A stretch of DNA of 64,000 bases from Intoshia linei. Lineage: Eukaryota > Orthonectida > Rhopaluridae. The position numbers and the translations under genes are program-made. The notes below the pieces were generated by a model that was not told the DNA's origin, did no database searches, and saw nothing but the letters and a program-made list of their open reading frames with translations. Shown here piece after piece: positions 22,701 to 35,310 of the stretch; within the stretch, counting starts at the first letter, position 1; each line of letters opens with the position of its first letter. The DNA is taken from assembly GCA_001642005.1 (NCBI GenBank), contig LWCA01000008.1, positions 39,557 to 103,556 of the forward strand, read 5' to 3'.

Positions 22701-25106
22701 AGTTATACGTTTCTGACGCTAATATAAAATAAAATGTTAATGAATTTAAAACGCGCCCCAGAATGTTGGTTTTTATCAAATTTTTGTGTTAATTTTTTTA
22801 AACAAAATGGGAAATTGGGTTTCTGACCCTAAAGGACTCAAATTCTAAAACTAAAAAATAGATAAAAATACGCTCTGGGAAAAACTATATTAGAAATTGA
22901 AAAATTTTTCAATAAATGGTTACATATACAGAAACACACACACATTCATTTTTTGTTGTTTTTGAAACGCACAACCCGAATCAACACACACCTATAAGAA
23001 TTGAAAGGTTTAGTGCTATGTCTCGTAAATATTATCAAAAAATTACGGTATATTGTCCGGATCTATGGCGCATTGACCGACAGCTTTTGTGACATTTACC
23101 AATAATACATGATTAGTTCCAATCAACAAGTTCACAAGCTGTGGTATTCCTCCTGATTTACGAATAGACGATCGATTAAATTGATCTTTAGCCAATTCTG
23201 CTAATGCACCAACTGCATTAATTAAAACCTAAACATTTGTATTCAAGTAATAAAATAATTTACAATTTCAGGTTGATTATTCAATAAAGAGACAAGTCTT
23301 TCAATAACTTTTAAATCCCTAAACTTTTTAACATTTTCAGGGCTAATTGAACATTTCCAAATGGCACCTGTGGCAGCGGACAAAATCTCCTTATTGTTTG
23401 ATGAATCATTGATTAAAGCCACTAAAGGTTTCAATCCATCGTGTTGGCGAACTAGATCTCGACTTTCCACATCTTCAGCACACTAAAAATTTGATTCACT
23501 ACCAACTAACAACTAATTTACCTTAAAAATAGCATTGGCTGCGTGCATTTTTAACTCTTCGTTTTTACTATTTAGATGTTTAACTAAGTCTTGAATCATT
23601 TCTTCTTTACGAATGGCGATTCTGTAATATTTTTCACTGGCGCATTCTTCTAAAGTACCCACTGTTGGTATAAGCATGCGATCATTAGAAGATTTTAATA
23701 ATCTAGCCAATATCTTGATAGCTCCGGCATCGCTGATTGCCTTTTTATTCGATTTACTTTTTGAACAACTCCACAAAGCGAGAACGCCACACCTAGCCAA
23801 TTCAAAATTTTTTTCATTTTCCAGCATTGATTTTTTACTTACTTTTGCAGTAGTATCTTCAGCAGGTAATTTATGCAAAAGTGAAACCTTAATAAATACA
23901 CTTAATTTTGATAAAATATTAAAATACAATTTTATCGATTCCACCATTTTGCCGTACTGTCGTTCTAGCTCTTTTAAATTTTGCTACATTGGAAATAGTT
24001 TCGGCGGAAAGGCATTGCAAATCTTTATCAGGATATTCCAAAATTTTAACCATTACCTTTAAACCTCCCAAATCTGCAATCACTCTTCTAATGTGTGGAT
24101 TGATTGATATTTCTTTCAAAATTTTTAAAGATCCAATCTAAACGAATATTAAAATCTAGACCAACACTGTTAAAACATTAGATACACGTTTATTTCAATA
24201 ATAAAACCTTGCACTTGATTTCATGCGTATCCAAAAGATTTATCAATATTTCCAATCCACCGACATCTTTAATAGCATATTGACAACTTTCAGTGGCTAA
24301 ATTGAATTCACGCATAGAGCATAAAGCTATAATTGTAGCAGTTTGATTTCCAGCCTAAAATTTAATAAAATAATTATGAAAAGTAGTTAGATATTCAGAG
24401 GGTACACGCCATCAATGGTGACTCACAACATGCATTTTTAGAATAACTCGATTTTTTGAAAAAATACACTAATTAAAATAAAATTGAATATAATAGATTA
24501 TGTATTATATGTTTTAAAATCCAAACTGATTAAATATAATGTAAAAATCTAATAAAATAAATGTTAGTTAAAATTAAATTTGAAAAACTATGGTTAGATA
24601 ATTTTTAAAATTAATGTTGTAATAATCTAAATTTAATTTTATAGATTGAAGTCTAGATTTTTGATTTATCAGTAAAAAACGTCTACTGATAATGCAATTA
24701 TAAAATTTACGATTAATTGCTTTTATTTTAAATTGTAAATATTTTAATAATTTTTGATATTTGATAATGAAAAAAGAGTGATTTGCAATTTTTTTGAATT
24801 TGCAAAGTGTCTCTGCAATTGAAATTTAAAACACTTATTGGAAAATCTATTTTTTTAAACACTAGGGCTCTTAATTAATAAACAAATTATTAACGCATAG
24901 CAGACACAAAAATTCAATTTTATACATGTGAGTATGGATAATAACAATTTAAATTATATTACTTTTAAGTATTTAACGAGTTTTTGAATTTGCCAATATT
25001 CAGAAGGCAAATCAACATTATTATCAATGTGCCTGTTAATCAATTCATCTTCATCGTAGCTGTCTGACGAACTTGAATAGTCGCAGTTGTCTTTATATTT
25101 GTCCAT
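19737..25106 (-). CDS. ODAD2: ARMC4/ODAD2 outer dynein arm docking protein, armadillo-repeat, complete
   Basis: There are ten in-phase exons: 25106-24963, 24354-24208, 24137-23928, 23887-23522, 23482-23264, 23228-23047, 21868-21754, 20530-20314, 20257-20064 and 19868-19737, giving 641 aa. Near-verbatim family blocks are [100 protein letters not shown] and [13 protein letters not shown]. It is almost all ARM repeats. In animals the protein docks outer dynein arms on motile cilia. It is shorter than the roughly 1,040-aa vertebrate protein: the long N-terminal region is reduced to about 35 acidic/Ser residues before LPSEYW, as in short invertebrate forms. A repeat A and a repeat B copy lie in intron 23046-21869. 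Confidence 0.95.
21326..21380. repeat. G+C-rich hairpin inside ARMC4 intron
   Basis: ACTCGGGC-TTT-GCCCGAGT forms a perfect 8-bp stem. It is followed by AACCCGAGTT, a second copy of one arm. It is a marked G+C island in A+T-rich DNA, probably a fragment of a mobile element. Confidence 0.5.
22068..22290 (+). repeat. Repeat B, full-length reference copy
   Basis: It runs from GTTGACTCTTATGTACTACG through AGCTCTGCCGAGGGCACA, TACTATTCACTATTATCAAT and GTGGTTCCCAAACTTGTTTC to TTAAAGTGAATTATTCC. No coding capacity is seen. Confidence 0.8.
22305..22560 (-). repeat. Repeat A, 5'-end half, ending in a palindrome
   Basis: It contains the reversed 5' part of family A up to the terminus CATATTATATAAGTAAGG. 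At 526-558 of the 22-kb line (22526-22558) the terminus is mirrored around one base, giving 16-bp arms. Confidence 0.75.
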
Positions 25107-25608
25107 TATATTAATATATAAAATTGATATAGCACTGTTTGTAGTTACCTGGAGCAGTCATATATTTGTAGAATTTATGTTTTTATTAGTAAAATTTCAA
25201 GTTTTACAAAATTTTACCATGATCAAATAAATATCTAATCGATTTCTAATTATGTATTAATAATTTATAATCTACCTAAAACTGTTTTAACATTTTTTAA
25301 AATATAATGTATATCAGTTGATTTTGATATACTGTAGTACTCCCTATATTGAACAAAATGTAGAAGGTTAATGATCTGTCGATGATAAGAGTATAGTTTA
25401 AATCAAGGGTCGGCAACCTTTTGCGTTTCGTTAGCCATTTTTTTATATCAAAAAATAATATGGGACCCGTTTTGGAAAATTTAAACATGATAAATTTTAA
25501 TTTTAACTGAAGAGAACCGTTTCTAGTATATTCAACAAAATAATATCAAAAGCAATCTGAAAATTCAGAATGTGAATATAGTATAAAATTTAATTGAATA
25601 TAATAAAT
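25107..25608. other. Gap between ARMC4 and the receptor gene
   Basis: This 500-bp gap on the shared strand shows no exon. In particular, no adenylate/guanylate cyclase motif is readable on the minus strand, which matters for the call on the receptor upstream. Confidence 0.6.
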
Positions 25609-28600
25609 TCAGAATTTTACACTTTTAGAAAAATTTTTTGCATCTTTGCGATTTTTTATTTCTTCTTTTATTTTACATTGTCTTTCCAACATGGCAATCA
25701 TTATATCAAGAACGGAAATCTTTAACGAATCCTCGTTCATTAAAATTTTACTAAAAAAAATAAAATATATTTATAAATTGTTAATAATTTATTAGTGTTA
25801 AAACTATGTGACTATCCACGTCCAAAATTATATTATACAGCGACATTGTCGTAACCCTTATGACTTAGAAGACAAAAAATGGACCTAAATCAAGTCAAAA
25901 TTCTAAAATTGGCATTTTTTCGACATATTTACTACTGAACTTTATGTAATGACTCCCTCCCTATAATGATTCCACTTGAGAGAATATGCAATCCTTACTT
26001 ATATAAAACTCTTTGTGTGTCTGTGTATGTTATCGTTTATTTCAATAACTAAAAATCTTATAATTTTATAAAGTCCACATTTCTATTACAGCTTTTTCTG
26101 GCTTAAAAGTAAGATAAATTTCAACATTCGAAACTCAGATCTTACCGGTGAAAAACCACAATTATCCGTTTTTATGAAAATCAAACGAGTTCGAGAATTT
26201 AAATATACACTCTGATACAGATTTTAAAATCATAAATATTGTCATAAATTTAAATTTAAAAAAATATATCTTCAGACCAAATATAAATTAAATTAAAATT
26301 AAATTTCAATCTAAATAAGTGACGCCTTCACGGTCAAAAAAGAACTTTAATATTTATTTTTTTTATTTTATTAAAACAAAAAATGTGAAATAATTAACTG
26401 TCCGACAAAAAAAAAAAATTATTCTGATTCAGCTTATTCCAGTTGACATAAATACAAAATTTCAACCCCAGAAATCTAAAAATTTTCGGTGAAATATAAT
26501 TTTTAATATATAATCAACCAATATTTTTTAAATATTTCGATTAAAATAAAAATTAAAAATGTAAATATTAATCCTATAATTTCAAAAAAAATGTGCATTG
26601 AACGTCTACACATTTCCAATAAGAAAATCTATACAATTCATTCCTTCGGATTTTTTTTCGTTGCTACGCAATTTATTATAAAACATCACTCTCGAAAAAC
26701 GCTATTAAAAATTTGGTTTTTTACTTCTAGGACTCTTGATTTTTAAATTAAACGGTAACACACACACAAACATGTAATTTCATGTGAATAAAATTTAATA
26801 CTCATTCATACAGATTATTTTTAAAGCTAATATTTTAATTTTAAATAATCCCAATGGTTAATTACTTTAACTAGTGATAAATAATTAATAAAAATTACAG
26901 TATTACATCAGTATGCGGTCTAATGCTTTCATCCTTGTCCCACATTTTTTCTAAACAATTTTGGACATTGTAGGGAATATTTTGATTATCCATTGGTCTC
27001 AAACTTCGATGAAAAATCTAAAATATAACTAATTAAATACCATCAGGGATGCTAACATCATTATTTTTTTATTAAGAGTTTTAACTTATTATATGTAAGC
27101 CCAAGGGATAAAATTATTAATAAAAATTATAATAAGAAAAAGCAAATTTGAGCGCCATTAAAAAAATTTTTTAATTAATTTGATATTTCATCGTTTCTTC
27201 TCAATAATACGTTAATATACTATGATATAATTTATGATACAATATGTATAATATATGAACAATTTACTGAATATAGAACATTTTGTATAGTTTCAGATTG
27301 CAGATAGTTGAAATAAGGCATACTATACGAAAATATTTGCCATATAATCATTGACAATGTATAAATATTAGATTGTTTTGATTCTTTAAGACCGCGTAAA
27401 GATTTTGGAGAATAATATAAATGATTATGTTTAAAATGTTTTGATTTCATTATAATTGTACCATAAGGAACATTATCAAATATAGTTTTATCTTTTAAAT
27501 AGTAATTTTTATTTGTGTGGTAAAATGAATTTTCTTGCCAAGAACTAATTTTTAAATTCCATTTATAATCTAATAAACAATTTGTGATTTCAAAATTAGA
27601 TAAAACTATTTTTTTTGATAAAAGATAATTTAATCCTTTCGTCTAAAATGTATATTACAACATTGAATAACTAATACTATGTTTAATAATTTACCAATTC
27701 TATGGCCAGAGGAAAAGAGACATTTCTTACTTTTTTAGTTTGACAATCATTGAGAAAAGCTTCTAAATATCCTCTACTACAATAATCTTCCAAATAATAT
27801 ATATAGGAGAATGTTGTAGTGTACCCAAAAAAACTAGTTACATTGTTGTGTCTCAATCGTTTCATTTCGACCATTTTTATTTTAAATTTTTTTTTCATTT
27901 TAAAATTGATATAATTGAAATATTTCATTTTTTTAAACCCGAGTATATCAAAATTAAACTTAACTGGCCATTGAATTATTTCCATATAACTGTTAATCTC
28001 GTCAATGTCCTTTTTATGATTATTCAGAAATGTATAACAATTTATACACTTTTCAATGTTTCTAACTTCTTGAATATTGTCAATAGAACTCAAAGAAGCT
28101 CTCTCTCGGTTTCTTCCTGATTTAAGTTCATTTATTGTTTCCACATATAATTCAATATTCTGCATTGGCACAAAGAACAACTCTTTGTTTATTTTTATAT
28201 TAATTTTATAATACTTGTATATAAACATGCACAAAAGTATAAAAAGTATTAGCAATAAAAGTGGAACAATTATGGATAGAGGGATTGCCCACAATATAGA
28301 ATTGGTATATTTGGAATTTTTTAAATTTTCAATTTCAAAAATGCTTCGCTCATAGGCTAATAAACTCATGGTTTTATTATTGCACGTTATTGAACCAAGA
28401 TAATTTTTCTTTATTTTTTCATAATATGTATTGTTTAATAATATGATACTATTTTCATTCCAGGTTTTGGTTCTGTTAACATTATCAAATATCCAATCTA
28501 AATAACCTAAAAATTCTACTATAGGTAAACAGTATAAATCTCGATAGTTGGATACTACTCGGTGAATGATATCGTAGTGAGATATATTCATATTATCAAG

Positions 28601-31447
28601 TTCGTTAGGCATGTGGTTATGTGTATAATTTTTCCGCATTATTATGTAGACAATAAAATAAATCGGGTACATATTTCTCAGTATTTCATCTAATGACTTA
28701 AGGGAATTATCGCTATCCATTTTGTACGCATTAATCATTGCCGCTTCCAAGCTGTGTCTATTTGGTTTCATTGTGATATTATATTTACTATACAAAAGAG
28801 CATATCGAATATTTCTTGAATTTGCTTCAACTAACGGCAAGTAACCAATTGAATAATCTACCGATAGCAGTACTCCGATTGTTCCAAAACTTTTTTTACT
28901 ATATATACCAATTACATCACGTTTCCAGTTTAAAATACAGCCTTTTGGTAGGATGGTTGATTGTGTGTCATTCGTTGATACCCAACCTATAATATTTCTT
29001 CTACATAATGGATAGATGTCGAAATTAATTAGAGAACTTGTTGCATTATAGTTTTTTTCCATCATTTGAAATGGACCATTAAAAATTCCATAGACTTTTT
29101 TCCAATTTTCGTCTTCGAAACTCAATGCTGAAGTAAATGCATTTGTTAAAGTGGAATCTTTACTGTCATCAGCCACAACTAAAAAATATGCAATATAATA
29201 TAATAAAAATATAATAATATGTGGAAATCGCATTGGTTATCAAAATTTTGGTATTCTTTACAAATTTTCCAATATTACCTAGTAATAAATAAAAAAAGTA
29301 GATCCCTCTCCACGGCTCTGCATAAGGAATGGTACTATTATTTATATATTTATATTTAAAGGATATTTGGGACGTTACTCGTATATAACGATTGTAACAA
29401 AAATGTATAATATACAATATAAATATATATATAATATGTTAATAAAATAAAACTATATATGATGCAAAAATCTAGAATTGATAGTTAAAGCGTTATGGTG
29501 TAAGTAGGAGTTACAACTCATATTTAAAATTGGAGTAGACGTTTTGAAAGTTGTATAAAATATAACAATTTTAAGCAACTATTAAAATTATCACCCGAAA
29601 AATTTATTTTACTGAAACTTGTATATTGTAACTTGTATATACTTATATATAACTTGTACAATATACATCATATATACTTGTATCAGTATATATTTATCAC
29701 TAAATCATAAAATGAACCAAAAATTATTTTCAATGAAAAACTTTCTTCATTTTTACAGCAAATATAGAACAAATTTGAAATTTTTTTATCTACATGTATT
29801 AAAATGATACACTGATTTTCATTAACGAAAAAAATAAATAATTAAAGTAATTTTAACCTTTAAATCAAAAATACTTTTCCTCATAATTATTTTCATAAAA
29901 AAATATAAAAATTTTCATATAATAATAAATTTCAATGGGTAAACTTTCTTTATAAAATTGTCCGGTTTGGTTAACTTTAATATAATAAATTACCAATTAT
30001 TCTCATATGTGGCAAATTCACGTTGACGTTGAGTTTTTGCTAATTTTAAATTTAGTAAATAGTTTAAATTGTGTACAAAAATATATTAACTACTATTAAA
30101 TATTAAACTGAATAACACTGATTAAAAATAAGATAATAAGCAAATATGAATTATAATTTTTACATTCCTGAAAAAATTTTAAAAATGTATCGCGTAGTTA
30201 AAGGATTAATTAATATTTAAATATTTATATTAATAACTGTCATTTCTGTAGTTATATACAACTAAACTAATATATAAAGTTAATTAACTTTTCAATGAAT
30301 GACAATTATTGTATAGAATCAAATAATTATTGTCTAATTTGTGACTTACGTCTAATAAAATCATAAAAATCTTACTCTATGAAATGTGACCCATTTCGTG
30401 TTAAATTTAAAAAAATGTATACATGCGTTATGATTATTCTTTATGGTGGATTTCAAATTTTGTCTGTTTGTTAATTATTAAAACTTAATTTAAAAAAAAT
30501 CTGGATTATCAATAATTTTGTGTCATGGGATTATATTATTTTTTATCAGACTATGCTTAATAAATATTACTTGCTGAGTTAAAAAAATCATTTTAATTTA
30601 TTAACAAAAATAAATTTTATTATTAAAATCCAAATTCAAAAAACCGTTTATAAAGTACATTTAATACATGTCATGTATATTAATAATAAATTATTAAAAT
30701 TTTTAAAAATATATTAAAATGTAACAATAGTTAATGTTATAAAAATAAAAATATAAATACAATAATTTGATCGTCCCAATACTTATACGTTCCATTGTAT
30801 ATACCCACAATAATTTTCATATTTAAAAATAGAGTAACATTTTCTGGTACACTGGGTAAATTGTATGATATGACAATAGCTCTAAATATAAGTATATACT
30901 TATTAAAATATATAAAAATACCCTGCCATGAAAGGAAAAGAAAGAAAATTTTTTTCAATTGGTTCAGATGTATTATTTTCATTGACATGTAAATTATACG
31001 TTTTGATAATATTGCTAATATTGGCTTTGCCAGTGAAAGCATACTCGATTCTCGATTTATTATAAAGTTTGGGGAAAACAGCAGTTTGAAGAGCTTGGCG
31101 ACTCCCAGCAATATAAAAATGTTCTCTAACATCCATAAACATGGATCGAGAATACTACAAAATTATTATAAACATAAAAAATAATTAAAAAAATAATTAG
31201 CAAGATGCCTCTATTAGTCGACTATTAGTATGAATCGTGTGAGATGCATCGCAAAAATCAAAGGTTGCAGTTATAGCTATTTTAAAATTACCTTGTAGTC
31301 GTTAAACCAATTTTTTCTCAATGGATATAGAAACTCTTCTCCAATGCCTCTAATATGAATGTGTACACTTGACTTTGACAAAACGGTAAAATTTGATTTG
31401 CATTTTGATATTATCGCAATAATAATAAAATGTAGTATGAAATACAT
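25609..31447 (-). CDS. Receptor-guanylate-cyclase-like membrane receptor with a PstS-type ectodomain, pseudokinase domain and no cyclase
   Basis: Exons: about 31447-31292, 31154-30922, 30881-30761, 30039-29994, 29178-27695, 27642-27268, 27017-26899 and 25750-25609, all in phase, about 890 aa. The ectodomain follows bacterial phosphate-binding protein order: GIGEEFLYPLRKNWFNDY; FPFMAG-AIVISYNLPSVPEN; YNGTYKYWDDQI; NVNLPHMRIIVV; ADDSKDSTLTNAFT; SIGYLPLVEA. One TM follows (SILWAIPLSIIVPLLLLILF). Then comes a kinase-homology domain of receptor-GC type (LRHNNVTSFFGY, LEDYCSRGYLEAFL, RGLKESKQSNIYTLSMIIW, DESIRP) whose HRD and DFG positions are lost (VLSNF, ISSW). Last comes a dimerisation helix (LDIMIAMLERQCKIKEEI) and then stop; no catalytic domain follows. 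The hydrophobic leader lacks an in-frame ATG: ATG ATG at 31451-31446 is one base out of frame (A4 run 31440-31443). The ligand is unknown. Confidence 0.8.
25985..26655 (+). repeat. Repeat A copy in receptor intron
   Basis: It starts at AATCCTTACTTATATAAAAC and shows the shared block order to CTACACATTTCCAATAAG and TTCATTCCTTCGGATTTTT. It lies in intron 26898-25751, antisense to the gene. Confidence 0.8.
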
Positions 31448-31584
31448 CATTATGGCTGATTTTTAATTTGTATTAATTTTAAATTTGTCTTGTAATTTAA
31501 ATTTTTCTTAATTTTAAATACTACTGATTATTAATGAGATGAAAATATTCAATGACCCATAAATTAAAAAAATCAATAAAAAAT

Positions 31585-32750
31585 TTAATTAATTTCTAAA
31601 TCGTGCCTCATATCCAAGAGGAACCAAAACGATATTAGAAAACCAATAATCATAGCACTAGAAAATAAAATTGATAATAATATTAGGATGAATGTGTGGA
31701 TCTTTATGTCATCAACACTTTTTTTATAGCAACCCTAATCCAATTTTATAAAAGATTAAATTTATAATTACGTCAACGTGATAGTAATAACTGATGTGCA
31801 TTCGTGATTTAGCATCATTTTGGCACCTGTAGAGATTCCTCAAATCGAGATTATTAATATCAACACTATTTAAATATTCGTATCTTGTATTGATTAAAAC
31901 ACAACAACTTTTGGGTACAACCATATAGTCATCATTTTGCAAATTTCGTATAGTAATATTCTGAGAATATTTTTAGTTTACAATTCAGAGTTAATACACG
32001 TTACATTTTTGTTGTTGTGGTATTTCCAATCACTATTTTCATAATCATATGCACCAGAAGACCCGCAACATTGATACTGATTTAAAAAAATGTAAATTTA
32101 AAGATACAAATATATATCAAAAAGGGTTATTTGGGATTGAAATTACACGAATTTGAATGTTGTCCCATACATATTTCCAATCGGTATTTTCTGCAACAAG
32201 TGATTTCACTTGCTCCTTCATACCAATCTTTAAATCAGTGTCTATCTAATAGATAAAATACAAATTAATAAAATCAAATCATACCGTATTTCTGAAACGA
32301 CTTGTTGTATGAGCTATCGTTATAAAAGTAAAGGCATTTCCGATTAAACCGGCGCAAAACTAAAATAAAAATTGAGCTTCACAAAATATTAAATGTAAAG
32401 AATATTTAAAAAAGCTAATAATCTAAATTCACCAAAGCCAAAAGAAATTCACTCTGTCGAATAATTGCAATATACCCAATTACAAAAAGTATACAAGTTG
32501 AGCAACCACATATAATTGAAATGATAATGTTTAAAAACATAATGTTGTCACTTAAACTCCGTTTCATTAAACTATACAATCCGTATGAATAGGGATACAA
32601 ATATGCAAAACAAGCACATGTTGTACAAGATAATCCAATCAACTAAAAAATAAATTATATGTTACTAAATAATTAATATTATAATTTATAATAAACCAAA
32701 ATAAAAACATTATATCCCAATAAAAAGTATTTAGATGTGTTTTTGAACAT
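31585..32750 (-). CDS. Tetraspanin, seven exons, complete
   Basis: Exons: 32750-32697, 32642-32433, 32359-32285, 32245-32147, 32076-32005, 31960-31772 and 31734-31585. All introns are phase 0 and the product is 282 aa. TM1 spans the first junction (FLLGYNVFIL-LIGLSCTTCACF). TM2 is FLNIIISIICGCSTCILFVI and TM3 is FLLALFCAGLIGNAFTFI. The large extracellular loop carries the hallmark YQCCGSSGA, then VPKSCCV, RCQND and GCYKK, and TM4 is FILILLSILFSSAMIIGF. Tetraspanins organise membrane protein webs; no specific subfamily is clear. The first donor is GTTTAT. The gene lies just upstream of the receptor gene on the same strand, about 135 bp apart, with no sign of joint transcription. Confidence 0.9.
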
Positions 32751-35310
32751 AATTTTTTGTATGATTTGTTAAAATTGTGTTATAATAAATATATATTTAA
32801 TTCATATCTAAATTACATTTATTAAAATTTTAAATATAATCTCAAATTCAGTACACCAAAAATTCACAGACATAGTTGCAAAGATTTGATTACCAATAGT
32901 AAATTTTGATCTATTAAATTTGTCAGACATGAATCAAGATCATATTTTTTAACTTAATACGTGATGTGTAACTTAAATTATTCTGTTATATAACTTATTT
33001 TAATTCTAAATAAATTATTTTAAATTTAAATTTAAATTATTATAAAGTAAAATATAACATTTACAATATTATATATAAGTATTTATTATTGAAAATATTC
33101 ATTATTGAAATAATTTTTTGTCTTGCGTCTTCTATATCAGTAATATTAATAGCTTTCTTAAATTTGATGAATGCTCTCTCTGCAGATTAAAAACAATATT
33201 TATCCCATTTTTTTAAATTATTCAACAGAATGTGTAACCTTAAGGTTTAAGCTGTCCTTGGTCTATATTATTAAAAATAAAGTAATAATATTTTCTTATT
33301 CTATTATTATTGCATTTCTATATATATCATATATATCATATATCATCATATATAGCATATATATCTAATAAAATATTTGAAAAATATTGGTTAATAATAT
33401 ATTAAAAATTATTTTTCACCAGGAATGCGTAGATGTCTGGGGTTGAAATTTTGTATTTATATTAACTGGAATAAGCTTTTTCAGAATAATCTCTTTTTTT
33501 AATTTTCGGACCGTTAATTATTTCACATTTTTTGTTTTTATAAAGTATTTCGGAAAAAAAATATATAAATACTAAAATGCTTTTTTGACCGTGAAGGCGT
33601 CACTTATTTAGATTGAAATTTTTTGTGTATCTTAACAGGATGCAAGTGTCCACCTGTATTTTTTTTGAAATTCTATAGCTGTTTTCATAAAAAAACAAAG
33701 GCTAATTTATGGTTTTGGCCCTGAATATATAATTTTTTTTAATTTAAATTTATGATAATCTTGATGATTTTAAAGTCCGTATTAGTGTATATATTTTTTA
33801 AATCCTCCGACTTGTTTAATTTTCAAAAAGAAGGACAATTGTGGTTTTTGACACGTAAGATATGAATTTGCTAAATTGAAATTTATTTTGCTAACATTTC
33901 CGGAAAAAACTGTTATTTAAATGTGGACTTTATAAAATTCTAAGACTGGTAGTTATTTCAATAAAGTGGAACCACACACACACACCAACCAAAATCGCGT
34001 TGCATATTATATAAGTAAGGATAATTATACAGTTATGTATAAGGATTATAATTATAATTAAAATTAAATTTTTTTTTGATTAAACTGATAATGAGATATT
34101 TTCAAAGTCGATGTTTAATATTAATGAAAATTATATTTATTACTGTATTACTGTTTATTTGCGGCCCCCACAACGTCATAAAAATATTCCACCGCCTATT
34201 ACAGCGCGCTGTATTGACGATTTATTTACGGAATTATTTTTTACAATGGATAAGGGGTGCACAACCTTTCTACCAATTCAGCCGCAAAGCTAACTTACTC
34301 ATAATACTAAGGCCGTACAAAATTTACTTTGACATTGAAAAATTATAAATCCATTTTCAGAAAATGGCTAAAGTCAAAACGGTAAGTTTTTGATTAAAAT
34401 ATTTTAATTTTCCCTTGAATAAAATCTAATTTAAATTGTTTCAATTTGACGTAGATGGGTATAATTCATTGCACAATAGAGTAACGATAAAATTTTAAGT
34501 AAGTCATTTTAAGGAGATGCCCACTGTGTATACCCATTTTAATTTTATAAAGTTTACTACGCTTAAGGTTCATAATATTTCGCGGCTTAACAATTGCAAC
34601 ATTTTAACTGTAACAATGTTTTAACTACACACATAAATAATAATGTAAATTTTGTATCGTATGAAAAACTTAAATCGGTCCAATGAGGTCGATTCTTCCA
34701 TTATTGCGAACTGTTCAGTAAAAATCAATATTTTAAAAATCATTTCCATTTACTTCAAAAATTTCGCCAATAAGTCTTAATTTATAATGTAACTCGTGTA
34801 TCCTCCTTCTCGAAGATTTTAAATCTATATTATTTTCGCTTACCAACATTGTTACGTTTTTTACCCATATCAAATTCGTCAACATTATTCATGTTATATA
34901 CTTCATATGCAGTTGTTGGCAAATATAGAAATTTTAAATGCTACCACACGCATAGTGATCATTCCTTTGATTTGTAATTTTTCAATTCAAATCAATAATT
35001 ATAATTTTAGTAAAATTATTTTATACAATAATTTCTTCGAGGCCCAACGAGTACCCAAATTGTTACGTACCATAAATTCAGCTCTTTATATAATTTAAGA
35101 TGATCAGTAATTTATATAAATATCTATAATATAGTAGCTAAACTTTATCAATATTCAGTTAATATAACTACAATAATATATAATATACTCCACAGAAAAA
35201 GTGAACTGACTGTGAATAAACTTACTTGAAATTTTAAGGGTAAACAAAAAGTACCGTGGATACATATTTGTAAACTTTTACTTTGTTAGTACACATAAAT
35301 ATAAAAGTAT
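32751..35310. other. Intergenic stretch with a repeat A copy, no firm gene
   Basis: Apart from repeat A (33370-34025) and a TATATC-type simple run (33310-33370), no exon chain convinces. A plus-strand ATG GCT AAA GTC AAA ACG followed by GTAAGT (34364-34381) and some protein-like minus-strand frames (34440-34892) were examined and not accepted. Confidence 0.45.
33370..34025 (-). repeat. Repeat A, near full-length copy, inverted
   Basis: Reverse complement of family A. It runs to the GT end (read as ACACACACACACCAACC) and the terminus GCGTTGCATATTATATAAGT. Confidence 0.85.

Noticed and set aside
25297-25488. Minus-strand 63-codon frame considered as the missing cyclase domain
   Set aside because: It has no cyclase motif (metal-binding Asp, GDAY, or similar) and is too short for the roughly 200-residue domain.
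29169-29417. Signal-peptide-like start (MRFPHIIIFLLYYIAYFL) upstream of the receptor's large exon
   Set aside because: The sequence ATATTTTTTAG just before TTGTGGCTGATGAC is a splice acceptor. The exon at 30039-29994 joins there in phase and completes the PstS motif, so the leader is intron.
34111-34293. Plus-strand frame with RPPQRHKNIPPPITARCIDD
   Set aside because: It is short, overlaps another open frame, is followed by several stops, and matches no family I recognise.
34364-34381. ATG GCT AAA GTC AAA ACG followed by a good GTAAGT donor, like the first exon of ribosomal protein uL29/RPL35
   Set aside because: No second exon with the uL29 body (GKKKEEL, LRVAKVTGG) is present before the ALDH7A1 start. 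Six codons are not enough.
34440-34892. Minus-strand protein-like pieces (MNNVDEFDMGKKRNNV, SSRRRIHELHYKLRLIGEIF)
   Set aside because: Joining them would need a 19-nt intron, below any plausible spliceosomal size, and no family is recognisable.
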